A DNA stretch of 12,371 bases from CAZFUY01 sp964522445 (lineage in GTDB: Bacteria > Pseudomonadota > Gammaproteobacteria > SZUA-229). The notes beneath the pieces are model-generated. The model was not told where the DNA came from, did no database searches, and saw only the letters and a list, made by a program, of their open reading frames with translations. A program made the position numbers and the translations under genes. Positions 1 through 7,417 of the stretch are shown here, piece by piece. The stretch spans positions 1 through 12,371 of the forward strand of contig CAZFUY010000090.1 in the NCBI GenBank assembly GCA_964522445.1. The letters run 5' to 3'. Position 1 is the stretch's first letter; every line of letters begins with the position of its first letter.

Positions 1-673
1 TATCACCCAGATAATAAGACAGAATATATCTCATTAAAGACTTTATCTCTTTACGCACATCATCTTCAACCAAAATATTATTTTCAAAAGCCAGCAAAGT
101 TTTTCCCTGAAGAACAAGTTGCTTTGGATCAAAATTTGAACTGGATACTAAAACAGGGCCGTGTTCAATATAATAAGCATAGTTTAATTTTTCCTGCACT
201 TGCTCATTTGCATCCAGATCCATAGTCAGATTTAAACCAAAACCCAATATTTGCAACAGCTGTTTTTCAAAAATACGCAGATCTGTTTCTATACTTTTTG
301 TGCTTGAAAGATTGAATAAAATTTTCTGATACAACATAAAAACGTCTTCATTTACATCATGTCGATGCAGTAGACGCATCAATAATTCATTAATATAAAA
401 AGCACTGGGTAAAGATTTGCCTGTTAACTTTACTGACTTCTGATCGGATTGTTCTGCTTTAATTAATAAAGGTAGTTCACCTTTACCTGTCCATGAAACC
501 AGCAAAGGATTAAAAGGCTGCAATAATGCTTTCAATTTTGACTTTGGCCCACGACTACCACGACTCATAACAGCTAACCGGCCATAATCCCTGGAAAATA
601 TTTCCAGGATCTGACTTGTATCCTGATAAGGTCGATGATGGAGTATATAGGCGGGCTGGTCTTGAATTCGCAT
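1..673 (-). CDS. recO: DNA repair protein RecO (3' end missing)
   Basis: RecO works with RecF and RecR to load RecA onto SSB-coated single-stranded DNA during recombinational gap repair, in the cytoplasm. Translating the minus strand from the ATG at 673 gives 224 uninterrupted codons running off the left edge. The N-terminus has the OB-fold pattern of the family: AYILHHRPYQDTS at about residues 8-20, then a GRLAVMSRGSRGPKSK stretch near 31-46. The middle is the alpha-helical RecO region (INELLMRLLHRHD, near 91-103). Full-length relatives are about 230-245 residues, so only some 10-20 residues are lost. An in-frame ATG at 706 would add 11 residues that do not resemble the family, so 673 is preferred, although no good ribosome binding site lies at the usual distance. 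Unlike its neighbours it is separated from the upstream gene era by 320 bases, so it may have its own promoter. Confidence 0.93.
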   Translation of the reverse strand, partial: MRIQDQPAYILHHRPYQDTSQILEIFSRDYGRLAVMSRGSRGPKSKLKALLQPFNPLLVSWTGKGELPLLIKAEQSDQKSVKLTGKSLPSAFYINELLMRLLHRHDVNEDVFMLYQKILFNLSSTKSIETDLRIFEKQLLQILGFGLNLTMDLDANEQVQEKLNYAYYIEHGPVLVSSSNFDPKQLVLQGKTLLAFENNILVEDDVRKEIKSLMRYILSYYLGD

Positions 674-787
674 AACTGATAAATTAAATACCTTTATCTG
701 ATACATAGATAAATATATCTATACACCCAACTATTAGCAATGTCTCAAGCTAGTCATAAGCAGATATCGTTCGATTGATTATGCTTT

Positions 788-818
788 GGGACAGACCTCG
801 CTTTTTGAGCTCTGTCCC
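788..818. repeat. REP-like hairpin (GGGACAGA/TCTGTCCC)
   Basis: Perfect 8-bp arms GGGACAGA (788-795) and TCTGTCCC (811-818) enclose 15 bases. Within these, after one mismatch, CTC and GAG extend the stem around a GCTTTTT loop. The structure and the GACAGA/TCTGTCCC ends recall, from memory, REP-type palindromes associated with IS200-like REP-associated transposases (RAYTs) in other gammaproteobacteria. No transposase gene is present here. A transcription-related role is possible but no T-run follows. Confidence 0.55.
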
Positions 819-863
819 CACTCGAAGTGACTATGTAATCATGACTCCGTACAACTTGAGTGG
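818..863. repeat. Imperfect inverted repeat, CCACTC(G)AAGT arms
   Basis: CCACTCGAAGT (818-828) pairs with ACTTGAGTGG (854-863) with one bulged G, around 25 bases. It abuts the preceding hairpin. The right part contains TGACTCCGTACA (842-853), an exact 12-base match to the right arm of the inverted repeat after nadB (12112-12123). That supports, without proving, a common family of intergenic repeat elements. Confidence 0.45.
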
Positions 864-993
864 TATCACAACAGCGCGATCCATCCCCAGGTAAATCAGG
901 TTTAAAATTTCCTGATCTTAAAGATCTGCAACAGGATAGAATGCAAGCAGAGATTCAATTATCTTTAAAGTTGCACAATAATGCAGTCTGTTT

Positions 994-1893
994 TTATCCT
1001 TCGTCATACCCAAGACTACGTAAAGACGCTTCACTATCAGACCACCCTGCTTTTACTTTTACCCATAACTGCAAAAACACTTTTTGGTCTATTAGTTTTT
1101 CCACATCCTTTCTCGCCTTGGTGCCAATGCTTTTTAATCGCATGCCTTTATTACCAATAATAATATTTTTCTGGCCTTTAGTTTCTACAAGAATCATGGC
1201 ATGTATTACTGTGATTTTTTCTTTCTCTTCATATTTTTCTATTTCAACTGTTGTTTGATAAGGTAATTCATTACCCAATTCTCGCACCAGCTTTTCACGT
1301 ATGATCTCAGAAACCAGGAAACGCAAACTTCTGTCTGTAAATTCATCATCCTGAAAGAGAGGCGGATTAGCTGGCAATAATTCAAGAACAGCATCTTCCA
1401 GGGCCTGAATATTTCTACCTTTTTTGGCCGATACAGGAATAATATTTACGAAAGAATATTTATCACTTAGTGATTGAAGACAGGGTAACATTAAGTCTTT
1501 ATTTTCAACCGTGTCTGTTTTGTTAACCACCATAATAACAGGCGATTTAACATGCTCCAGCTTATCCAGAACCATCTGATCTTCATCGGTCCATTTAAGT
1601 GCCTGAACTAAAAACAGCACCACATCTACATCATGTATAACTGAACTGGCCGCCTTATTCATATAACGATTGATAGCTTTCTTGCCACCAGAATGAATAC
1701 CCGGTGTATCAACATAAATAAACTGGCTATCATCATTTGTTTTAACACCAAGAATTTGATGGCGAGTAGTTTGTGGTTTTCTTGAAGTAATACTGAGCTT
1801 CAAACCCAGTATATGATTTAGAAGTGTCGATTTACCAACATTGGGCCTGCCAATAATTGCGATATAACCACACTTAAATGTCGTATCAATCAT
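994..1893 (-). CDS. era: GTPase Era, 30S ribosome maturation factor
   Basis: Era is an essential GTPase that binds the 3' end of 16S rRNA through a KH domain and supports 30S subunit assembly, at the ribosome and inner membrane face. The 299-residue length is normal. Visible motifs are the G1 P-loop GRPNVGKS (15-22), the switch I segment QTTRHQILG (41-49), G3 DTPG (62-65), G4 NKTD (124-127) and G5 SAK (155-157). The C-terminal KH domain has GNKG at 247-250 followed by LKSIG. The ATG at 1893 overlaps the end of rnc by 8 bases, pointing to translational coupling; there is no strong ribosome binding site of its own. The rnc-era pair is the classic arrangement in proteobacteria. Confidence 0.98.
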   Translation of the reverse strand: MIDTTFKCGYIAIIGRPNVGKSTLLNHILGLKLSITSRKPQTTRHQILGVKTNDDSQFIYVDTPGIHSGGKKAINRYMNKAASSVIHDVDVVLFLVQALKWTDEDQMVLDKLEHVKSPVIMVVNKTDTVENKDLMLPCLQSLSDKYSFVNIIPVSAKKGRNIQALEDAVLELLPANPPLFQDDEFTDRSLRFLVSEIIREKLVRELGNELPYQTTVEIEKYEEKEKITVIHAMILVETKGQKNIIIGNKGMRLKSIGTKARKDVEKLIDQKVFLQLWVKVKAGWSDSEASLRSLGYDEG

Positions 1894-2596
1894 TTGTTTT
1901 TTTAGCCTGCTTAAAAGAGAGTTCTACCTGAGAGATAGCTTCATCAGCTGCTAGTTGTTCAGCTTTACGACGATTTGATGCCCTACCGTGGGTAGTAACA
2001 GATAACGCATCAATATAACAACTTACATTAAACATCTGATTATGTGCTTTTCCTGAAACACTGATGACTTCATATTCAGGTAAAGCATATTTTCTGGATT
2101 GTAAAAGTTCCTGTAAACGTGTTTTGGGATCTTTTAATAACGCGGGGTCGGGTATGTTTTGTAACTGTTCTTTGTATAATCTTAAAATTAAATCCCGACA
2201 CTCATCGAAACCACCATCAAGATAAACGGCCCCAAATATTGCCTCTACTCCATCGGCTAAAATAGAATCTCTACGATAGCCGCCACTTTTTAATTCGCCA
2301 CTCCCCAGGGTAAGAAACTCACCCAGATTAAGGTCACTGGCGACAAGAGCCAAACCTTCTTTTTTCACCAGACTGGCTCTTATACGGCTTAAATCACCTT
2401 CAGGCAAATTGGGATAACAAATAAATAATTCAGCTGCTATAACAAAATTTAGAATACTATCACCAAGAAATTCTAAACGTTCATTATTTTTCGCACTTGC
2501 GCTTCGATGAGTTAACGCTTCTTTAAGAAGTTCTTCTTTATTAAACCAATAATCAAGTGTGTTATTTAGTTTAGAAATATCTAAAATTTGTTTCAT
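1886..2596 (-). CDS. rnc: Ribonuclease III
   Basis: RNase III cleaves double-stranded RNA, notably the 30S rRNA precursor and structured mRNAs, in a magnesium-dependent reaction. The 236-residue product has the signature NERLEFLGDS at 38-47 (catalytic Glu42 and Asp46 by comparison with E. coli). The second acidic pair is in ADGVEA (Asp115, Glu118). A C-terminal double-stranded RNA-binding domain spans about 156-225, starting DPKTRLQE and ending in the RRKAEQLAADEAI helix. The ATG at 2596 lies 11 bases after the DUF4845 stop, and the end overlaps era. In E. coli RNase III cleaves its own operon leader; no such site could be judged here. Confidence 0.98.
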   Translation of the reverse strand: MKQILDISKLNNTLDYWFNKEELLKEALTHRSASAKNNERLEFLGDSILNFVIAAELFICYPNLPEGDLSRIRASLVKKEGLALVASDLNLGEFLTLGSGELKSGGYRRDSILADGVEAIFGAVYLDGGFDECRDLILRLYKEQLQNIPDPALLKDPKTRLQELLQSRKYALPEYEVISVSGKAHNQMFNVSCYIDALSVTTHGRASNRRKAEQLAADEAISQVELSFKQAKKTND

Positions 2597-2607
2597 ATAA
2601 AGAATAA

Positions 2608-2976
2608 TTATTTTGGCAGAAAAACTTCATATTCAAATGAAGCAACAAACTCAAGATTGCCCAAAATAGGGCCGCGCTCTTCATATTTTGCTTTAAGATT
2701 TAGACCGTTTGAAGCTTTTGAAAACTTGAATGTATCTTTGTTTCCTAAATCATAAATACTATTCATCTTTAATCTTTTATTAATAAGCACTCGTATCTTT
2801 TTTGGTGATTTACCCCTAACAGTTGGGTCAGTAGCTAAACCATCCATTATCGACTTCACAGTTTCATAATTCATATAAACAGGAATCATCCTCATCCCCA
2901 TAACAGCCTGCACAGCAAGAAAGCCAATGACTATGACCCAGGAGATTGCTGTTAAACCTTTCTGATTTTTTATCAT
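2608..2976 (-). CDS. DUF4845 family single-pass membrane protein
   Basis: A 122-residue protein with a single hydrophobic segment at about 8-28 right after a short basic N-terminus (MIKNQKG), followed by a soluble domain that should face the periplasm. It matches the DUF4845 family, commonly found between lepB and rnc in gammaproteobacteria. The function is not established. The KGLT start looks superficially like a type IV prepilin cleavage site, but the glutamate expected five residues into a mature pilin is absent (LTAIS), so pilin processing is not supported. It starts 14 bases after the lepB stop behind a plausible AAGG ribosome binding site and ends 11 bases before rnc, so it is almost certainly in the same transcript. 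The position next to signal peptidase suggests a membrane or secretion role, which is inference only. Confidence 0.88.
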   Translation of the reverse strand: MIKNQKGLTAISWVIVIGFLAVQAVMGMRMIPVYMNYETVKSIMDGLATDPTVRGKSPKKIRVLINKRLKMNSIYDLGNKDTFKFSKASNGLNLKAKYEERGPILGNLEFVASFEYEVFLPK

Positions 2977-2990
2977 GACAAAACCTTCTA

Positions 2991-3785
2991 CTATTTTATA
3001 AACGAACCAATACGATTCCAGCCAATTCCGTTATCCCAGTTCATCCATATCATAAATGCCTTTCCAACCAGATATTTATCAGGAACAACCCCCCAGTAAC
3101 GGCTATCATTACTGTTATCACGGTTATCGCCCATCATAAAATAATGGCCTTCAGGTACAATGTATTCCGCATCTAACCCAGGCCTTGCTGGAATAATCAG
3201 CATTTCATGTTTAATGCCTTCAAGATTTTCAATGTAATGATTGGCTTTATTTTTTTCACCTGGGCCTTCATAAACAGATTTAAACTCTCGTTTAATGGCC
3301 TTACCATTTACATAGAGTACTTTGTTGTAATATGCAATATGATCGCCCGGCAAACCTATAACGCGTTTTATATAATCAACTGATGGGTCTCTTGGATACC
3401 TGAAGACAACCACATCACCTCGCTCTGGATTATCAATATCCACCATTTTGCGATTAAATACTGGCATACGAACACCGTATGCGAATTTATTAACCAGTAT
3501 AAAATCACCAATATACAATGTCGGGATCATTGAGCCTGATGGAATGCGGAATGGTTCAACCAGAAAACCACGTAATAAAAAGACAATAAGTAGAACGGGA
3601 AAAAATGATTTTGCATATTCAACAACAACAGGCTCTTTTGATGACGATATGCCAGGCAATGATTCCGAACTGTATTCATGAGGGTTATTTTTTCTTTTTG
3701 GTGCCCATAACCAGCTATCCAGAGCCCAGATAACTCCAGTTATGACTGAACCAGACAATAGAAAAAACGCAAAATCATATGTCAT
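2991..3785 (-). CDS. lepB: Signal peptidase I
   Basis: LepB removes signal peptides from secreted preproteins at the outer face of the inner membrane with a Ser/Lys dyad. In the 264-residue product a first membrane segment lies near 5-22 and a second near 60-76. Box B is IPSGSM with nucleophile Ser85. Box D is DYIKRVIGLPGD with general base Lys140, and box E is GDNRDNSNDSR at 219-229. Length and motif order match the E. coli two-segment type. The ATG at 3785 is preceded by AAGAG about nine bases away and lies 25 bases after lepA, the usual lepA-lepB operon. Its exported clients here include MucD and RseB. Confidence 0.98.
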   Translation of the reverse strand: MTYDFAFFLLSGSVITGVIWALDSWLWAPKRKNNPHEYSSESLPGISSSKEPVVVEYAKSFFPVLLIVFLLRGFLVEPFRIPSGSMIPTLYIGDFILVNKFAYGVRMPVFNRKMVDIDNPERGDVVVFRYPRDPSVDYIKRVIGLPGDHIAYYNKVLYVNGKAIKREFKSVYEGPGEKNKANHYIENLEGIKHEMLIIPARPGLDAEYIVPEGHYFMMGDNRDNSNDSRYWGVVPDKYLVGKAFMIWMNWDNGIGWNRIGSFIK

Positions 3786-3810
3786 AGATTTTTCTCTTTA
3801 AATTAAAAAC

Positions 3811-5604
3811 TTAGCTGTTATCAACTTTTAGAACAGCTAAAAACGCATCCTGTGGAATTTCAACTTTACCAAATTGCTTCATGCGTTTTTTGCCCTTTTT
3901 CTGTTTTTCTAATAACTTCTTCTTACGTGAGACATCACCACCATAGCATTTAGCCGTTACATTTTTACGCAGGGCTTTTACCGTGGTTCGCGCAATAATA
4001 TGCCGACCAATAGCCGCCTGTATAGCGATATCAAACATTTGCCGTGGAATCAGCTCTCGCATTTTATCCGCCACATCTCTGCCACGCTTTTGTGATAGAT
4101 CTTCGTGACTAATTATCGCCAGAGCATCTACTTTCTCACTGTTAATTAAGATATCAACTTTAACAAGTTTAGCAGCCTGAAAACGTTTAAACTCATAGTC
4201 GAATGATGCATAGCCCCGACTAACCGATTTTAGTCGATCAAAGAAATCCAGTACAACTTCTGACATGGGCATATCATAAGACAGAGAAACCTGTGATCCC
4301 ATGTATTGCATATTGACCTGTACGCCTCGTTTTTCAACACACAGGCTAATCACATTACCCAGGTAATCCTGCGGCACTAAAATATTGGCCTGAATAATAG
4401 GTTCACGAATTTCTTCAATATAATTAACTTCTGGTAAATCGGATGGATTATGAATCTGTATTACTTCACCTTTGGTGGTTAGCACTTCATAAACAACCGT
4501 AGGAGCTGTAGTAATCAGGCTCAAATCATATTCACGTTCCAGTCGTTCCTGCACAATTTCCATGTGCAGCATCCCCAGAAAACCTATACGAAAACCAAAA
4601 CCTAATGCAGATGATGTTTCTGGCTCATATTTTAAAGCCGCATCATTTAAGGTTAATTTATCCAGCGCTTCACGAAAATTATTATAATCATCCGCCTCTA
4701 CAGGAAACATGCCTGCAAAAACACGAGGCTGTACTTCTTTAAAACCAGGCAGCATTTCAACTGCTGGATTGTCAGCCAGTGTAATAGTGTCACCCACTTT
4801 AGCTGAATCTATCTCTTTGATACCGGCAATAATATAACCCACCTGACCTGATGATAATTCTTCTGTATCTTTACGTTTAGGAGTAAACACACCCACAAAG
4901 TCTACGCCATAGGTCATTTTAGTCGACATAATCTGTAGCTTGTTACCCTTTCTGATGCGTCCCTGTTTAATCCTGACCAGGGTGACTACGCCCACATAGG
5001 GATCAAACCATGAGTCAATAATCAGGGCTTTCAATGCTGCGTTGGGATCACCTTCTGGCCCAGGTATTTTTTCTATAATTTCCTCAAGCAACTCATTAAT
5101 GCCGATTCCAGATTTAGCACTCACCTGACACGCATCAATAGCTTCTATGCCAATAACATCTTCAATTTCCTGACTCACGCGGTCTGGATCTGCAGCTGGC
5201 AAATCAATTTTATTGAGTACAGGAACAACTTCCAGACCCAGGTCAATTGCTGTGTAACAATTTGCCACACTCTGAGCTTCTACACCCTGTGACGCATCAA
5301 CAACCAGTAATGCGCCTTCACAGGCTTCCAGCGAACGAGAAACTTCATAGGAAAAATCGACATGGCCTGGGGTATCAATAAAATTCAGTTGATAAATCTG
5401 TCCATTTTTTGCTTTATAATCCAGAGACACACTTTGTGCCTTAATGGTAATACCCCGCTCCCTCTCAATATCCATGGTGTCTAATACCTGGGCTTCCATT
5501 TCACGTTCACTCAGGCCACCGCAGATCTGAATAAAACGGTCTGCCAGAGTCGATTTGCCGTGATCAATATGGGCAATAATGGAAAAATTTCGAATGTTCT
5601 TCAT
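3811..5604 (-). CDS. lepA: Elongation factor 4 (LepA), ribosome-associated GTPase
   Basis: LepA/EF-4 is an EF-G-like GTPase that acts on the ribosome; back-translocation and a role in 30S biogenesis or initiation have both been proposed. The 597-residue length is standard. Motifs seen are G1 AHIDHGKS (11-18), the switch I RERGITIK segment (48-55), G3 DTPGH (77-81) and G4 NKID (131-134). The lysine-rich LepA-specific C-terminal domain contains CYGGDVSRKKKLLEKQKKGK. The ATG at 5604 fits the family start (MKNIRNFSIIAHIDHGKS). The 66-base leader to the preceding gene contains a perfect inverted repeat that could structure the message. Confidence 0.98.
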   Translation of the reverse strand: MKNIRNFSIIAHIDHGKSTLADRFIQICGGLSEREMEAQVLDTMDIERERGITIKAQSVSLDYKAKNGQIYQLNFIDTPGHVDFSYEVSRSLEACEGALLVVDASQGVEAQSVANCYTAIDLGLEVVPVLNKIDLPAADPDRVSQEIEDVIGIEAIDACQVSAKSGIGINELLEEIIEKIPGPEGDPNAALKALIIDSWFDPYVGVVTLVRIKQGRIRKGNKLQIMSTKMTYGVDFVGVFTPKRKDTEELSSGQVGYIIAGIKEIDSAKVGDTITLADNPAVEMLPGFKEVQPRVFAGMFPVEADDYNNFREALDKLTLNDAALKYEPETSSALGFGFRIGFLGMLHMEIVQERLEREYDLSLITTAPTVVYEVLTTKGEVIQIHNPSDLPEVNYIEEIREPIIQANILVPQDYLGNVISLCVEKRGVQVNMQYMGSQVSLSYDMPMSEVVLDFFDRLKSVSRGYASFDYEFKRFQAAKLVKVDILINSEKVDALAIISHEDLSQKRGRDVADKMRELIPRQMFDIAIQAAIGRHIIARTTVKALRKNVTAKCYGGDVSRKKKLLEKQKKGKKRMKQFGKVEIPQDAFLAVLKVDNS

Positions 5605-5624
5605 GAATTAAATATACTACTTTA

Positions 5625-5667
5625 GTAATTATTCAGCGTAACTGTTCAGGTTTCCCCGAATAATTAC
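5625..5667. repeat. 10-bp perfect inverted repeat upstream of lepA
   Basis: GTAATTATTC (5625-5634) and GAATAATTAC (5658-5667) are perfectly complementary around 23 bases, inside which AACTG and CAGGTT can form a further bulged stem. The element fills most of the spacer between the glutaredoxin-like gene and lepA, about 20 bases before the lepA ATG. No T-run follows on the minus strand, so a simple terminator is unlikely. An operator, mRNA-stabilising hairpin or processing site would fit. Confidence 0.55.
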
Positions 5668-5670
5668 CAG

Positions 5671-5901
5671 CTATAAAATCTCAATTAGTGAGGCCTGATC
5701 TAAAAAATAATGACAAATTTCTCTATCACCCAACATGACAACCGGCACCTTGCTACCATGTTGCTTAATAAGTTCGGGACTGGAGTCTACATCGATTGTC
5801 TGAAATTCAAAGCTATATTCGCTTTTTAATTGCTGCAATTGCGCTAACAGGTCGTCACACAGGTGACAACCAGTACGAATATAGACCTTAAACTGGATCA
5901 C
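5671..5901 (-). CDS. Small glutaredoxin-like (DUF836-type) protein
   Basis: A 76-residue thioredoxin-fold protein of the short glutaredoxin-like (DUF836) type. A beta strand (QFKVYIRTG) leads to a CHLC redox motif at 12-15. The cis-proline motif VPVV is at 52-55, and a GDREICHYF strand-turn precedes the last helix. It has no signal peptide, so it should be cytoplasmic. A dithiol-disulfide reductase role is predicted; the substrate is unknown. The start is GTG at 5901 in a GTGA four-base overlap with the mucD stop, indicating coupling; no ATG is available. It lies between mucD and lepA, where Pseudomonas has no such gene as far as I recall, so it may be lineage-specific in this operon. Confidence 0.88.
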   Translation of the reverse strand: MIQFKVYIRTGCHLCDDLLAQLQQLKSEYSFEFQTIDVDSSPELIKQHGSKVPVVMLGDREICHYFLDQASLIEIL

Positions 5902-7301
5902 TTGCTCTCAGGTATTTTTAGCACAATAAACTGATCTGAGCCCTTACGATGAATCAGGACAGGAATCATACGTCCCTTAGGTAAATTGGCAACTTTTTTA
6001 CGGAAATCAGCCATATTTTCCACGTTTTTCCGGTTAATCTGTAGAATGATGTCACCCTGTCGAAGCCCTGCTTTATGCGCCACGCTATTAGGGGAAACCT
6101 TAACAATGCTGACACCTCTGCCAAGCTCGGCCTTATCAGTTTTATTCAAATTAGCCACTTCAACACCAATTTGATTACTGGGTAATGATTTTTTCCTGGC
6201 TATAATAGAACCGGCCTCTTCTTCCTCTAATTTTTCAATAACCACATTCAGTGTTTTATATCGGCCATCACGTAATATTTTTACTTTTGCCTTGCTACCT
6301 ACCGGTACTCGCCCAACTAAAGGCGGCAAGTTTGCAGAATCCATAATTGGTTTGCCATTAAAAGCGACGATAACATCCCCCGCCTTAATGCCATATTTCT
6401 TTGCCGGGCTATTGTCTATTACCTGTGAAACCAGAGCACCTACGGGTTTATCCAGACCAAAAGATTCAGCCAGCTCCTGTGTTATTTCCTGAATATAAAC
6501 ACCCAGCCAACCGCGAGACACATCGCCATTGTTTTTAATTTGTTCAACAACTTCCATCGCCATTTCAATAGGAATAGCAAAAGACAGCCCCATAAATCCA
6601 CCTGTGCGGCTATATATCTGGGAATTAATGCCTATAACTTTGCCATCAAGATCAAACAACGGCCCCCCTGAATTTCCAGGATTAATGGCCACATCGGTTT
6701 GTATAAAAGGCACATAATTGGCTTTGGGCAAGCTACGACCTTTGGCACTCACAATACCTGCGGTAACCGAATGATCAAAACCAAAAGGTGAGCCAATAGC
6801 CAGCACCCATGCTCCCACTTTTACATTTTCAGAGCTGCCTATATTCACCACAGGCAAATCATTCGCATCCAGTTTTAATAAGGCGATATCAGTATATTTG
6901 TCGCTACCAATAACCTCTGCTCGAAGTTCACGCTTATCGCTTAAACGCACAATAATTTCATCGGCATTTTCAATCACATGATGATTGGTAATCAAATAAC
7001 CGTCTTTTGATACGATAAAACCTGAACCCAGTGATTTAGAGTCTTCTGGAGATGGGGGTGGCAACACATTTCCCTCACCCAAAAAACGCTTAAAAAGTTC
7101 GTTAAAAGGTGAATGCTCGGGTATGTCTATATTTTCCCAGGGATTCGCAGCCACTTTATGCGTTGTACTAATATTAACAACCGCCGCTCGATTATTTTCA
7201 ACCAGATCTACAAAGTCAGGAAGTGAACGCGCATTTGTCGTAGATGAAAAACCAATAAGAATGCTGAGAATAGCTATCCAGCGATAAGTACTTAGCTGCA
7301 T
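5898..7301 (-). CDS. mucD: Periplasmic serine protease MucD (DegP/HtrA family)
   Basis: MucD/DegP degrades or refolds damaged periplasmic proteins and dampens sigma-E signalling. With the ATG at 7301 the protein is 467 residues: a signal peptide of about 24 residues ending TNA; a trypsin-like domain with catalytic His108 (TNHHVI), Asp138 (TDIALLKL) and Ser211 (NPGNSGGPL); then PDZ1 from about 264 (RGWLGV) and PDZ2 from about 370 to the end. The open frame extends upstream to a GTG at 7343, but those 14 codons spoil the signal peptide and lie partly in the palindromic repeat. The 7301 ATG has a clean GGAG six bases upstream. It follows rseC after a 116-base spacer, so its expression may be partly uncoupled from the rpoE transcript. 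Its end overlaps the glutaredoxin-like gene. Confidence 0.96.
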   Translation of the reverse strand: MQLSTYRWIAILSILIGFSSTTNARSLPDFVDLVENNRAAVVNISTTHKVAANPWENIDIPEHSPFNELFKRFLGEGNVLPPPSPEDSKSLGSGFIVSKDGYLITNHHVIENADEIIVRLSDKRELRAEVIGSDKYTDIALLKLDANDLPVVNIGSSENVKVGAWVLAIGSPFGFDHSVTAGIVSAKGRSLPKANYVPFIQTDVAINPGNSGGPLFDLDGKVIGINSQIYSRTGGFMGLSFAIPIEMAMEVVEQIKNNGDVSRGWLGVYIQEITQELAESFGLDKPVGALVSQVIDNSPAKKYGIKAGDVIVAFNGKPIMDSANLPPLVGRVPVGSKAKVKILRDGRYKTLNVVIEKLEEEEAGSIIARKKSLPSNQIGVEVANLNKTDKAELGRGVSIVKVSPNSVAHKAGLRQGDIILQINRKNVENMADFRKKVANLPKGRMIPVLIHRKGSDQFIVLKIPESK

Positions 7302-7307
7302 TAAAAA

Positions 7308-7311
7308 CTCC
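7308..7311 (-). promoter_or_regulatory. Ribosome binding site deciding the mucD start
   Basis: GGAG on the minus strand, six bases before the ATG at 7301. It supports this start over the in-frame GTG at 7343 and gives a canonical signal peptide. Confidence 0.75.
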
Positions 7312-7330
7312 AAAATAACAAAAAGATCTT

Positions 7331-7400
7331 GCCACAGAGGCACAGAGATTACAGAGCTTTTTTAAAAAGTCATACTCTGCGATCTCTGTGCCTCTGTGGC
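7331..7400. repeat. 70-base palindromic element (GCCACAGAGGCACAGAGAT arms)
   Basis: GCCACAGAGGCACAGAGAT (7331-7349) is perfectly matched by ATCTCTGTGCCTCTGTGGC (7382-7400). After a wobble position and one mismatch the stem continues with CAGAG (7352-7356) and CTCTG (7375-7379), leaving an 18-base AT-rich loop. The result is a stem of about 26 positions. From memory, the CCACAGAGGCACAGAG sequence recurs in intergenic regions of many unrelated bacteria, so this is probably a mobile non-coding repeat (MITE- or REP-like). It sits between rseC and mucD. On the minus strand a TTTTT run begins eight bases past the stem, so attenuation of read-through is possible but unproven. Confidence 0.85.
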
Positions 7401-7417
7401 TATCGTTTTCTTTTACC

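Larger units (their letters stand above)
674..993. other. era-recO intergenic region
   Basis: This 320-base gap interrupts an otherwise tightly packed gene block. It holds two adjacent palindromic elements (788-818 and 818-863) and a small hairpin at 895-916 (ATCAGG, 10-base loop, CCTGAT) that is too weak, and lacks the T-run, for a confident terminator. On the minus strand TTGAGA (743-748) and TATAGA (718-723) could be a poor sigma-70 promoter for recO, but the 19-base spacing is long. I find no convincing coding sequence in any frame and no RNA gene. The simplest reading is an insertion of repeat DNA between two formerly adjacent genes. Confidence 0.6.

Noticed and set aside
674..706. Upstream in-frame ATG for recO at 706
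   Set aside because: It would add 11 residues not matching RecO N-termini and has no ribosome binding site.
831..884. 17-codon minus-strand frame in the era-recO gap
   Set aside because: Too short, no good ribosome binding site, and it runs through a palindromic repeat.
860..1258. 132-codon plus-strand open frame overlapping the end of era
   Set aside because: It is mostly antisense to the well-supported era gene, has no family resemblance, and its start lies in repeat DNA.
2608..2976. DUF4845 protein as a type IV pilin
   Set aside because: The basic KG start and hydrophobic segment fit, but the conserved glutamate after the cleavage site is missing and the gene order is that of the DUF4845 family.
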